Below, one piece after another: positions 8,742 through 16,613 of a stretch of 64,000 nucleotides of DNA (within the stretch, counting starts at the first letter, position 1; each line of letters begins with the position of its first letter). Under the pieces are notes generated by a model. The model saw nothing but the letters and a program-made list of their open reading frames with translations, searched no databases and was not told the origin of the DNA. A program made the position numbers and the translations under genes. The stretch is from Photobacterium sp. DA100 (lineage in GTDB: Bacteria; Pseudomonadota; Gammaproteobacteria; Enterobacterales; Vibrionaceae). The stretch spans positions 744,001 to 808,000 of the forward strand of contig NZ_CP119423.1 in assembly GCF_029223585.1 (NCBI RefSeq), given 5' to 3'.

Positions 8742-9938
8742 TTAGATTTCAGCTAGACGAGCTGTATCTTCAGCGATAACTAGTTCTTCGTTAGTTGAAA
8801 CAACCATTGCAGGAACACGGCTGTTTTCAGTAGTGATCACACCTTCGCCGCCGAAACGTGCTTTAAGGTTTGCTTCACTGTCAACTTCAACACCTAGGAT
8901 AGCAAGGCGGTTAAGAACCATCTCACGGATTGGTGCAGAGTTTTCACCGATACCACCAGTGAATACGATAGCGTCTAGACGACCTTCTAGTGTTGCAGTG
9001 TAACCAGCAACGTACTTAGCTAGACGGTGGCAGAACACGTCCATTGCACGAGTTGCTTCTTCTTTCTCGCCGTAGTTGTCTTCAACGAAACGACAGTCAG
9101 ACGTTACGCCAGTCAGACCTAGTAGGCCAGACTCTTTAGTGAACATAGTGTTGATTTCATCAACGCTCATGCCTAGCTTGTCATGTAGGTGGAACATAAC
9201 AGCTGGGTCAAGATCACCACAACGTGTACCCATCACTAGGCCTTCAAGAGGTGTTAGACCCATAGACGTATCTACAGACTGACCGTTCTTGATTGCACAA
9301 ACAGATGCACCGTTACCTAGGTGGCAGTTGATGATATTCAGTTCGCTCTCAGGTTTGCCTAGACGCTCAGCTGTTTCACGAGTGATGAACAGGTGAGAAG
9401 TACCGTGTGCGCCGTAACGACGGATACCGTGCTCTTTGTATAGGTTGTACGGTAGTGCGTATAGGTACGCTTCTTCTGGCATTGTTGTATGGAATGCAGT
9501 GTCGAATACAGCAACGTTTTTCAGCGCTGGGAAAGACTTCTGGGCTGCTTTGATACCGATGATGTGAGCTGGGTTGTGAAGCGGTGCGAAAGTCGCAGCG
9601 TCTTCGATACCTTTAAGTACTGCATCGTCGATTAGCGCAGACTTAGTGAACTGCTCACCGCCGTGTACAACACGGTGACCGATAGCGGCCAGGTTTTCAG
9701 CTAGTTCAGGCTTAGAAGCAAGAATAGTGTCTACCATGAACGCTAGCGCTTCTTCGTGAGCAGCGCCTTCGCCTAGTTGAGCTTCGTGTTTACCGTCAAG
9801 TTTCCACTTGATACGTGCTTCTGGAAGGTGCAGACATTCTGCAAGACCTGTCAGGTGCTCTTCACCTGATACCGCGTCAACAACAGCGAACTTAAGAGAA
9901 GAACTACCGCAGTTAAGAACTAAAACCAGCTTAGACAT
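8742..9938 (-). CDS. ackA: Acetate kinase
   Basis: 398 residues (E. coli 400). It makes ATP from acetyl phosphate, yielding acetate. Signature motifs: [11 protein letters not shown] at the N-terminus, [29 protein letters not shown], and [18 protein letters not shown] near the C-terminus. The ATG at 9938 has AGGTAG upstream. Upstream of pta, as in E. coli. Codon choice is highly biased (CGT, GGT, CTA, AAC rich), clearly different from the GC-rich neighbours. Confidence 0.97.
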   Translation of the reverse strand: MSKLVLVLNCGSSSLKFAVVDAVSGEEHLTGLAECLHLPEARIKWKLDGKHEAQLGEGAAHEEALAFMVDTILASKPELAENLAAIGHRVVHGGEQFTKSALIDDAVLKGIEDAATFAPLHNPAHIIGIKAAQKSFPALKNVAVFDTAFHTTMPEEAYLYALPYNLYKEHGIRRYGAHGTSHLFITRETAERLGKPESELNIINCHLGNGASVCAIKNGQSVDTSMGLTPLEGLVMGTRCGDLDPAVMFHLHDKLGMSVDEINTMFTKESGLLGLTGVTSDCRFVEDNYGEKEEATRAMDVFCHRLAKYVAGYTATLEGRLDAIVFTGGIGENSAPIREMVLNRLAILGVEVDSEANLKARFGGEGVITTENSRVPAMVVSTNEELVIAEDTARLAEI

Positions 9939-10271
9939 GAGTGACTACCTATAATCTGTCTGAAAGTTGATATTCAACTGAAATAAAAATTACCCATAGG
10001 ATAGACGACTTTTCGACAAGCCGGTCTAGTCAGGGTCAAAATCGTGCTACATCCGTATCAAAATAGAATCGTGTTACCCAGATCCTGGGCCATCCTTGGA
10101 AGCGCCTTCAGTTGCCAGAACGATGATTACAGGCAACAATAAATGTAGGCGTGCATAGGATAGCGATTGTGGTGCAATATAACAAAAAGATTTTTAGAAA
10201 AAATTAATTTGAATCAAGTTTGTTATTGCTGGTTTTTAAATTTTACTGTTTTTTTTGAAGTTTGGTGATTT
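9939..10271. promoter_or_regulatory. Divergent ackA / yfbV promoter region
   Basis: 333 bp without a gene between divergently transcribed ackA and yfbV. AT-rich near yfbV, with a run of T at about 10,247–10,258. No operator could be assigned with confidence. Confidence 0.45.
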
Positions 10272-10724
10272 ATGAGTCAACAACATTCGATTTGGCAAGC
10301 TTTCCGTCATGGCCAGGATTACATGGCCACGTGGCCAATGCGCAAAGAGTTGGCCATGCTGTTTCCCGAGCAGCGTTATATCAAAGCCACGCGATTCGCA
10401 ATGCGGGTGATGCCAGCCGTTGCTGTCATGAGCGTGTTGAGCCAGATGGCCTTCGATAATTATGACGCCTTGCCCCAGGCCATCACTGTCGCCCTGTTCG
10501 CCTTGAGCATGCCCTTGCAGGGGCTGTGGTGGCTCGGCAAGCGCAGCCGGACCGATTTGCCACCGTCGCTGGCGAGCTGGTACCGTGAGATCCATGACAA
10601 GATTGTCAGTGAAGGGTATGCGCTGCAGCCGCTGAAGAGCCGCCCGCGCTACAAAGAATTGGCCCAGGTGCTAAACCGGGCGTTCAAGCAACTGGACAAA
10701 GGCTCGCTTGAGCGTTGGTTCTGA
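10272..10724 (+). CDS. yfbV: YfbV (DUF412) membrane protein
   Basis: 150 residues (E. coli 151). Two membrane segments lie at about 45–65 and 68–90. Conserved motifs are [27 protein letters not shown] and [19 protein letters not shown] (here [15 protein letters not shown]). In E. coli YfbV helps insulate the Ter macrodomain of the chromosome; the same role here is inference. The ATG at 10,272 has GGTGATT upstream. Divergent from ackA, as in E. coli. Confidence 0.95.
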   Translation: MSQQHSIWQAFRHGQDYMATWPMRKELAMLFPEQRYIKATRFAMRVMPAVAVMSVLSQMAFDNYDALPQAITVALFALSMPLQGLWWLGKRSRTDLPPSLASWYREIHDKIVSEGYALQPLKSRPRYKELAQVLNRAFKQLDKGSLERWF

Positions 10725-10754
10725 ATCGGTCGTTGCTTGCGGGCGGGTTGATTA

Positions 10755-10786
10755 CAAAAAAAGTAGCCTAGGGCTACTTTTTTTTA
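10755..10786. terminator. Bidirectional terminator between yfbV and the DUF6172 gene
   Basis: Inverted repeat AAAAAAAGTAGCC/GGCTACTTTTTTT with a 3-nt loop. It has A-rich and T-rich flanks, so it works in both directions for two convergent genes. Confidence 0.93.
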
Positions 10787-10794
10787 ATCGGCGA

Positions 10795-11097
10795 TCACTC
10801 GTCGTCTTCAACCTGGCGCTTGGTGCGAACACCAGGCTTGGCCAAGATTTCCAAGTAGAAAGACGTCAGCGCCAGAGATTCGGCTTCGTCAATGCACTTG
10901 TTGATTTCTTTAACGTGGATAACCTTTGCTTCCTGCTCGGTGTGACCATATTTACAGTCGAAATCCCAGTAGTCAGCGCCTGCTGGTAGGGACTTGTTAC
11001 GTTCACGCTTGAGGTACTTCTTTACCTCGTATTTGACGGCTTCGACAACGCGTGGAACTGCTTTCTTTGGGTGAGTTAAAGCAAATGTTTTTTTCAT
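10795..11097 (-). CDS. Small conserved protein, DUF6172 type
   Basis: 100 residues, charged and soluble, beginning MKKTFALTHPKK, with VEAVKYEVKKYLKRERNKSLP and a C-terminal YWDFDCKYG region. The family as I recall it (DUF6172) has no assigned function. The start at 11,097 follows AGGAAAACG; a longer frame from 11,148 would read through the terminator of the upstream operon. It lies between two terminators, so it probably has its own promoter in the short gap or is expressed by readthrough. Confidence 0.75.
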   Translation of the reverse strand: MKKTFALTHPKKAVPRVVEAVKYEVKKYLKRERNKSLPAGADYWDFDCKYGHTEQEAKVIHVKEINKCIDEAESLALTSFYLEILAKPGVRTKRQVEDDE

Positions 11098-11109
11098 CGT
11101 TTTCCTAAA

Positions 11110-11138
11110 AATCAAAAAGGCCCAGAACATGCTGGGCA
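11110..11138 (-). terminator. Rho-independent terminator of the ABC transporter operon
   Basis: Reverse strand: GCCCAG/CTGGGC stem with a 6-nt loop, then TTTTTGATTTTT. It lies 53 bp after the ATPase gene and just upstream of the DUF6172 start. Confidence 0.8.
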
Positions 11139-11190
11139 CGATGGGCATTTTACTTTAATTTGCTGCCGGTCGCGAATGGCAATTTTGGCA

Positions 11191-11985
11191 CTAGTTCAGC
11201 AGCAGGCTATCATCAGCCAGTTCTTCGCCGCGGACCTTGCTGAACATTTCCAATAAGTCTTTGACGCCCATCTGGTTGCGTTCCTCGCCAGCGACATCAA
11301 GAACGATTTCCCCCTGATGTAGCATAACCGTACGCTCGCCATAGGCCAGGGCATCTTTCATCGAGTGGGTGACCATCATGACAGTGAGATCAAACTCTTT
11401 CACGACTTTGTTGGTCAGTGCCAGGACGAAGGCTGCCATCCGGGGATCCAGCGCGGCGGTGTGCTCATCGAGCAGCAGTAATTTACTGTCAGCGAGTGTT
11501 GCCATCACCAAGCTGACCGCTTGGCGTTGGCCGCCGGATAATAGCCCGATGCTATCACCGAGCCGATCCTCGAGCCCGAGGCCAAGGATGCTGATCCGCT
11601 CCTGGAATAGCTGGCGGCGTTTCGATGACAGAGCCAGTTTCCAGCTGCGGCTGCTGCCGCGCTGGTAGGCCAGCGCCATGTTTTCCTCGATGGTGAGTGA
11701 GCCGCAGGTACCGGCCAGCGGATCTTGGAACACCCTGGCGGCATACTGAGCCCGCTGGTAGACGCTTTTCTGGGTGACATCGATATTGTCTATCAGGACT
11801 TGCCCGCCAACCATCGGGGTTTCGCCGCTGACTGCGCCGAGCAAGGTCGATTTCCCCGCGCCGTTTGAGCCAATCACGGTGACAAATTGCTTTTCGGGGA
11901 CCGTGAGGGAAACGCCTTTCAGCGCCTGATTTTCCAAAATAGTGCCTTCGTTGAAGGTCACACGGATATTGTTCAATTCAATCAT
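11191..11985 (-). CDS. ABC importer ATPase (COG1101, TrpZ-type)
   Basis: 264 residues. Walker A GSNGAGKST at about 38–46, Q-loop region VFQDPLAGT, signature LLSGGQRQA, Walker B KLLLLDEHTAALD, and H-loop MVTHSM. It energises uptake with the permease and binding protein encoded just upstream (7-bp gap to the permease gene). The DEHTAALD variant, rather than DEPTxxLD, is typical of this family. Systems of this type (TrpXYZ) have been linked to tryptophan uptake; the substrate here is inferred from family only. The SD GAGG precedes the ATG. Confidence 0.85.
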   Translation of the reverse strand: MIELNNIRVTFNEGTILENQALKGVSLTVPEKQFVTVIGSNGAGKSTLLGAVSGETPMVGGQVLIDNIDVTQKSVYQRAQYAARVFQDPLAGTCGSLTIEENMALAYQRGSSRSWKLALSSKRRQLFQERISILGLGLEDRLGDSIGLLSGGQRQAVSLVMATLADSKLLLLDEHTAALDPRMAAFVLALTNKVVKEFDLTVMMVTHSMKDALAYGERTVMLHQGEIVLDVAGEERNQMGVKDLLEMFSKVRGEELADDSLLLN

Positions 11986-11992
11986 CTTTACC

Positions 11993-12931
11993 TCAACCCC
12001 TTGCTTTGGCCTTGTTGGTGACGACGGACGCTTTCTGCTTGCCGCGAGTCAGCTGTCCTTTCATGCGTGGGGCAATCAGGGCGATGGCAACCAGCAGTGC
12101 GGTGATCAGGTTGAGATCCGAGGCTTGCAGGCCGAACATGCCGCTGCTCAGGGCAAAGGCGACGGCGAGGCGGTATAGGATAGAGCCGAGAATCACGGCG
12201 ATAACCGCTATCCAAATTTTGCGACCGGGTAGCAGGGTTTGGCCAAGGATAACAGCGGCAAGGCCTACCACTATGGTACCGACACCCGAGGTCACATCGG
12301 CGAAGCTGTTGGTTTGGGCAAACAGGGCACCGGCAAAGCCGACCAAGCCGTTGGATAAGGCAAGGCCGAAATAGGTGTACAGGGCGGTATTGCCGCCCTG
12401 AGCACTCACCATCCGGCTGTTGACCCCGGTTGCCCGCAGGCCGAGGCCAAAATCGCTGGCCAGTAGCCGGGTGATGAACCATGCACTGGCGATGACCAAG
12501 GCAACTACAACGACCAGGCGGACGATGCCTTCGTCCATCCCGTAATCGAACGCTAACAATTCAAACGGGGTGAACAAGGTATCTTCACCGAGCAGTGAGA
12601 GGTTGGGGCTGCCCATGATCCGGATATTGATGGAGAAAGCCGCAATCATGGTCAGGATACTGGCCAGCAGGTGGAGGATCCCGCAGCGTACTGCGAGAAA
12701 TGCGGTTACCAGGCCACACAGCCCGCCAGCGGCAATGGCCAGTAAGGTTGCCGCCCATGGATTGAAACCGGCTATGATGGCTGTTGCCGCCACCGCCGCC
12801 CCCATCGGGAAGCTGCCATCAACCGATAGATCGGGGAAGTCCAGAATCCGGAAGGTCAGGTAGACGCCGAGGGCAACCAGGCCGTAGACCAACCCGATCT
12901 CGAGCGTCCCGAGAAAGGCAAAGAAAGACAT
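11993..12931 (-). CDS. ABC importer permease (COG4120, TrpY-type)
   Basis: 312 residues with eight or nine hydrophobic segments and a short basic C-terminal tail (GKQKASVVTNKAKARG). N-terminal motifs LVYGLVALGVYLTFRILDFPDLSVDGSF and GAAVAA (listed in parts; residues about 13–50) are typical of BPD_transp_2 permeases. The SD AAGGAGAATAAGG precedes the ATG. It lies between the binding-protein and ATPase genes, with a 134-bp upstream gap that contains a heptanucleotide repeat array. Confidence 0.85.
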   Translation of the reverse strand: MSFFAFLGTLEIGLVYGLVALGVYLTFRILDFPDLSVDGSFPMGAAVAATAIIAGFNPWAATLLAIAAGGLCGLVTAFLAVRCGILHLLASILTMIAAFSINIRIMGSPNLSLLGEDTLFTPFELLAFDYGMDEGIVRLVVVVALVIASAWFITRLLASDFGLGLRATGVNSRMVSAQGGNTALYTYFGLALSNGLVGFAGALFAQTNSFADVTSGVGTIVVGLAAVILGQTLLPGRKIWIAVIAVILGSILYRLAVAFALSSGMFGLQASDLNLITALLVAIALIAPRMKGQLTRGKQKASVVTNKAKARG

Positions 12932-12962
12932 CCTTATTCTCCTTGTCTTTATGTGTAGTGAA

Positions 12963-13025
12963 GAACCTAGAACCTAGAACCTAGAACCTAGAACCTAGAA
13001 CCTAGAACCTAGAACCTAGAACCTA
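12963..13025. repeat. Tandem heptanucleotide repeat, GAACCTA x 9
   Basis: Nine perfect head-to-tail copies of GAACCTA (63 bp), then degenerate continuation (TAACC, CTAGGATCTAGG). It lies inside an apparent operon, between the binding-protein gene and the permease gene. The unit is not a multiple of three, but the array is non-coding, so length change would alter spacing or RNA structure rather than a reading frame. Confidence 0.95.
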
Positions 13026-13033
13026 TAACCGTT

Positions 13034-13055
13034 GGCTAGGATCTAGGAACTAGCC
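13034..13055. repeat. Short inverted repeat beside the heptamer array
   Basis: GGCTAG and CTAGCC separated by 10 bp. It sits between the binding-protein stop and the repeat array and may form an intercistronic hairpin that limits readthrough. Confidence 0.5.
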
Positions 13056-13065
13056 TCTGCTTCTC

Positions 13066-14040
13066 TTATTTCTCTATCGACGTGGCACGCTCAAGCACCG
13101 AGCTCGGGAAGGTGATACCCAGCAGGTCGGCGGCTTTCTGGTTGAGGGCTAAATCGGATCCCTTGGCGACTTTTACCGGAAGATCAGACACTTTTTTGCC
13201 CTTCAGCAAGGCATCGACATAATCCGCCGTTTGGACACCGACTTGGTAGTAGTCGAAGCCAAGGGCTGCTAAGGCACCGTTGGCAATGTAGGTGGTCGAA
13301 GCGCCGACAATGGGGGTGTTCGCTTGGTTTGCGGCATTGACCAGCCCATCGATGGCACTGGCCACGGTGTTATCGGTCGGGGCATAAATCACATCGGCTT
13401 TTGACGCTACAATCTGGGCGGCGGATTGGACATCGGCACTTTTCAGGGCCGTCCCCTCGACAACGGTAAGTCCTCGGTCCTCGGCGGCAGCACGGAGCAG
13501 CTCCACCAGGGCGACGGCATTGGCTTCACCCGGGTTGAACACGACCCCTATACTTTTCATTTCAGGCAGCAGCTCCTGCATCAAGGCAACGTGCTGGGCG
13601 ACAGGGGAAAGGTCGGACAAGCCGGTGACATTGCGGGCAGGTTTGTCCATGTCTTTGACCAGCTTGGCACCAACCGGATCAGTCACCGCGGTGAAAACCA
13701 CAGGGATCGAGCGGGTTGATGCGGCCAGGGCCTGTGCGGTTGGGGTGGCGATCCCGACCAGAACGTCGGGACGCTCGCCAACGAACTGCTTGGCGATCTG
13801 AACTGCAATGGCGGGGTTACCCTGTGCAGTCTGGTAGCTGAACTCCAAATTTTCACCTTCAACGTAACCTTTCTGCCTCAAGCCGTCTAGCAAGCCATTG
13901 CGGGCGGCGTCCAAGGCCGGGTGCTCGACAATTTGCGATACCGCCACTTTTGCCACATCGGCCAAGGCGGAGGTCGATGTCATGGTTAACGAGGCGGCAA
14001 TGCAGATAGCCGTAAGTAGTTTATTGTTTTTCATATCCAT
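13066..14040 (-). CDS. ABC importer periplasmic binding protein (COG2984, TrpX-type)
   Basis: 324 residues with an N-terminal signal peptide ending TSTSALA-D near residue 27. Body motifs VAVSQIVEHPALDAARNG, GIATPTAQALAAST, VFTAVTDPVGAKLV and GVVFNPGEANA fit the ABC_sub_bind family (PF04392). It is first in the leftward operon with permease and ATPase. A second in-frame ATG six bases downstream is an alternative start. Tryptophan or another aromatic compound is the family-based guess for the ligand. Confidence 0.85.
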   Translation of the reverse strand: MDMKNNKLLTAICIAASLTMTSTSALADVAKVAVSQIVEHPALDAARNGLLDGLRQKGYVEGENLEFSYQTAQGNPAIAVQIAKQFVGERPDVLVGIATPTAQALAASTRSIPVVFTAVTDPVGAKLVKDMDKPARNVTGLSDLSPVAQHVALMQELLPEMKSIGVVFNPGEANAVALVELLRAAAEDRGLTVVEGTALKSADVQSAAQIVASKADVIYAPTDNTVASAIDGLVNAANQANTPIVGASTTYIANGALAALGFDYYQVGVQTADYVDALLKGKKVSDLPVKVAKGSDLALNQKAADLLGITFPSSVLERATSIEK

Positions 14041-14489
14041 TTCTCATGCACTCCGTGTTTTGCTTTGCGCTGTTCCAATCAAGGTTTCTAACCGCTTATT
14101 GGCATATTGTTTTATCGCATTGGCAATCAAAAGGATATATGAAATTTAACATCACTGTAACATGGTGGTGGCCAATCATGCTGCCATATCGCAACTATGT
14201 AGTTGAGCTTTATTGCTTGTGTGGTTGGGGGTGGCAAGTTAGTTTACGTCTTGGATAAAAAACAGACAATTTTGCTTTATTGTTATTTTCATGGCTCATG
14301 GTGAAAAGTCTGCTGGGCGATGCTGATAGTGCTATGAAAATCTGTGCTACAGATCAGGTTGCAGCTGGGAGGTGTTCAGGTCTGGATCAGGTCGGTTACG
14401 ACATACTGCTTCTATGAGATACCAGCTGTATCTCTCCCAATGACCCCACAAGCTTGGCCGCCGGTGGGGTCAGTTCTTTCCCGAAAGGG
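14041..14489 (-). promoter_or_regulatory. 449-bp leader region of the ABC operon with two hairpins
   Basis: No credible gene. Hairpins: GAGATAC/GTATCTC at 14,416–14,434 and TGACCCCAC/GTGGGGTCA at 14,441–14,472 (14-nt loop), close to the end of the chaN-like gene, which may act in its termination. The remaining ~370 bp up to the binding-protein start is unusually long for a promoter. I saw no clear riboswitch core or tryptophan-rich leader peptide. Confidence 0.45.
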
Positions 14490-15458
14490 CTATTTATAGC
14501 ACTCCAGTCCTTTATTCCTGCTGTAAATCGCGGCCATTGCCGCAGCCATTTTGTCTTGGTCGACATAAGCTGCCGGTAGCGGCATGACCTCAAAAGTATA
14601 ATCTGGCGATCCTTCTGCCACCCCGGTGTTTTTTGTTACAGGCGTTACCATCATGACATTTAAGTCTGGGTTGCGGGCTGTGATCCTCGACGCCGTGCCT
14701 AAACCTTCCGCGACATGGAACCGTCCGGCCACATGGATAATTTGCTTGCCGGGGTGGAGGGCAAGGTAGTCAACCATGCTTTCTGCCATAGTGTCATCCC
14801 AGGCTGTCTGGGCGGCAAACTGGCGCTTGGTTTTCTCTTCATCGCCATGGTGCATCGAAGCGTTGAACTTGTCGTGGTAGGCATCGCTCCCCAGAGTGAG
14901 CTGCTCGGCGACCCAGCGCCGTTCCATGGCCGGTAATAACGCCAAATAGCCCTCACCTTGCTGGCCGATACAGCGGACAATAGATTTTGGTGCATTGGCG
15001 GCAATCACATCCAACTGGTTCATCTTGGCAAATTCAACCAAGGGGCGGTAATCACTGCTGTAGTTCGGCCAGGCTTTGCCTTCCTTGATCAGGGTTTTTT
15101 CACCAATTTCATTGTTAAGGTATTGGTTTACCACATGCTGTTTGTCGCGGGTGAACTGCTCCATCGACAGGGCCATATTCGGGTTGTGCTGATAGAGGGC
15201 TGCAAAAAGGCGGGCTTGCATCAGGTGGGCTCCGGGGTGCCCGTGCCATTCGCCAACCAGCACGATATCCGCCGCCTGTAACGCCTCGGCGAGTTGGTCA
15301 AGAGTCATTGGCTGCCCTTGGGGAGACTGAATAGTCGAGTCATACATGGTCGGCAATAACCGGGCGGCCGTGCCGGCATCACTTATGCCGGCAACGTCAG
15401 TATGCGAAGTGCAGCCAAACATCAGGCTAGCGAGACCGAGGGAGAGCCATTTCTTCAT
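14490..15458 (-). CDS. ChaN-like iron-regulated lipoprotein (DUF399, Cofac_haem_bdg)
   Basis: 322 residues. The signal sequence MKKWLSLGLASLMFGC ends in a cysteine followed by TS, which supports a lipoprotein. Family motifs: DIVLVGEWHGHPGAHLMQ, ALSMEQFTRDKQ, HVVNQYLNNEI, and IIHVAGRFHVAEGLG near the C-terminus, containing the conserved glutamate and histidines. ChaN proteins bind haem and are implicated in iron acquisition. The start at 15,458 is chosen because it gives the signal peptide; an upstream frame from 15,527 adds unrelated residues. A perfect Fur-like palindrome lies 140 bp upstream. Confidence 0.85.
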   Translation of the reverse strand: MKKWLSLGLASLMFGCTSHTDVAGISDAGTAARLLPTMYDSTIQSPQGQPMTLDQLAEALQAADIVLVGEWHGHPGAHLMQARLFAALYQHNPNMALSMEQFTRDKQHVVNQYLNNEIGEKTLIKEGKAWPNYSSDYRPLVEFAKMNQLDVIAANAPKSIVRCIGQQGEGYLALLPAMERRWVAEQLTLGSDAYHDKFNASMHHGDEEKTKRQFAAQTAWDDTMAESMVDYLALHPGKQIIHVAGRFHVAEGLGTASRITARNPDLNVMMVTPVTKNTGVAEGSPDYTFEVMPLPAAYVDQDKMAAAMAAIYSRNKGLECYK

Positions 15459-15597
15459 GGGAATCAAATCACAGGTTGAGTAAAGCCGGGAAAACACACG
15501 GCAAACAAGATACACCAACCCGGCCATCTGTTCGCGGGGGAGTCAGAATATGGCCGAGTCTGGTATGAGTATAGAAGCTGTGATGATAGATGACTTG

Positions 15598-15631
15598 ATA
15601 GCGATTATCAATTGCAATTGATAATCGCTAT
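15598..15631. promoter_or_regulatory. Perfect 34-bp palindrome, overlapping Fur boxes
   Basis: Each 17-bp arm is ATAGCGATTATCAATTG followed by its exact reverse complement. GATTATCA and TGATAATC half-motifs match the Fur consensus GATAATGATTATCATTATC. It lies upstream of the chaN-like lipoprotein gene and just past the 3' end of rlmA, so iron-dependent repression of the lipoprotein gene is the likely role. Confidence 0.85.
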
Positions 15632-15664
15632 TGTTTGCGGTGGTTATGTCGAACTCAGAGAAGG

Positions 15665-16483
15665 TTATGGCTGTCGCTGGTAAACCCTGATCGCAAAGTC
15701 GGCTTCACAGAAAAACTGTTCGCTTTGTGCCAATTGCTGCCACACGGCGTCACTGGTTTTCCAGGCGAAGGGGGTCATCTGCATCAGTGCCGTTGCTTCC
15801 TCACCGTTCAGTGTCATGTCGTAATGGAGCTGGGTTTGATCGACAAGCTCAAAGCCATCAATGCTCTCTGCTGCCATGTCATGGAGGCGTACGCCGTCGT
15901 AAATCAGCTCTTTCAGTTGGTACAAATGGCGGGCGGCCGGGGTCACTGTGACAATAACCCCGCCGGTTTTGATGGTTCGCTTAAGTTCTTCCGCCTTGCA
16001 CGGGGCATAGATGCGCACCATGCCATCAAGAGAGTGGTCGGCAAACGGGAGCCGGTGGCTGGAGGCGACACAGAAATGGCAGGTAGGGTAGCGCTTGGCT
16101 GCGTAGCGTACTGCCACCTTGGAAATGTCCAAGCCGTGCACCTCTAGCGCCGGGTGCCCCGCAAGGGAGGCGGCAAAACCGGAGGTGTAATACCCTTCGC
16201 CACACCCGATATCCAGCAGCTGTTCGGCATTTTCTGGTAGGTATTGTTCTAGCTTGCTGACCACGACTTGGCGCATCGGATCGTAGTGGCCGGCGTTGAG
16301 GAACAGGCGGCGAGCCTGCATCATCTCTTTGTTATCCCCGGGATTCTTCGAGCTCTTGTGGTGTGCAGGCATTAGGTTCACATACCCTTCCTTGGCCTGA
16401 TCAAACTGGTGGTTGCTGGCGCACTTCCACGTATTATCCTGTTGGGTTAGCGGTTGGTGGCAGAGAGGGCATTGGTACGGCAT
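15665..16483 (-). CDS. rlmA: 23S rRNA (guanine-745-N1)-methyltransferase RlmA
   Basis: 272 residues (E. coli 269). The N-terminal zinc knuckle has CPLC and WKCASNHQF, followed by KEGYVNLMPAHHK. The SAM-binding motif is LLDIGCGEGYYTSGF; then SSHRLPFAD, RIYAPCKAEELKR and QMTPFAWK match RlmA throughout. It methylates G745 of 23S rRNA. The ATG at 16,483 (MPYQCPLC) is preferred over the GTG three codons upstream because GGGTG lies at a suitable distance. Confidence 0.95.
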   Translation of the reverse strand: MPYQCPLCHQPLTQQDNTWKCASNHQFDQAKEGYVNLMPAHHKSSKNPGDNKEMMQARRLFLNAGHYDPMRQVVVSKLEQYLPENAEQLLDIGCGEGYYTSGFAASLAGHPALEVHGLDISKVAVRYAAKRYPTCHFCVASSHRLPFADHSLDGMVRIYAPCKAEELKRTIKTGGVIVTVTPAARHLYQLKELIYDGVRLHDMAAESIDGFELVDQTQLHYDMTLNGEEATALMQMTPFAWKTSDAVWQQLAQSEQFFCEADFAIRVYQRQP

Positions 16484-16569
16484 TGGGATCACCCGGTTAG
16501 TTGAGTTTTGGGCATTGTAAACGCCTGCTCAGGTTAGCTGCAAGCCAACAGAGGATAAGAGGGGGAAAT

Positions 16570-16599
16570 GTATAAAGCCAGCTGATGCTGGCTTTATAC
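16570..16599 (-). terminator. Hairpin downstream of the PgtA-like gene
   Basis: A 13-bp perfect stem GTATAAAGCCAGC/GCTGGCTTTATAC with a 4-nt TGAT loop, 14 bp beyond the stop. The reverse-strand tail (ATTTCCCCC) is only weakly T-rich. Confidence 0.7.
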
Positions 16600-16613
16600 G
16601 GGCTAGCCGGTTG

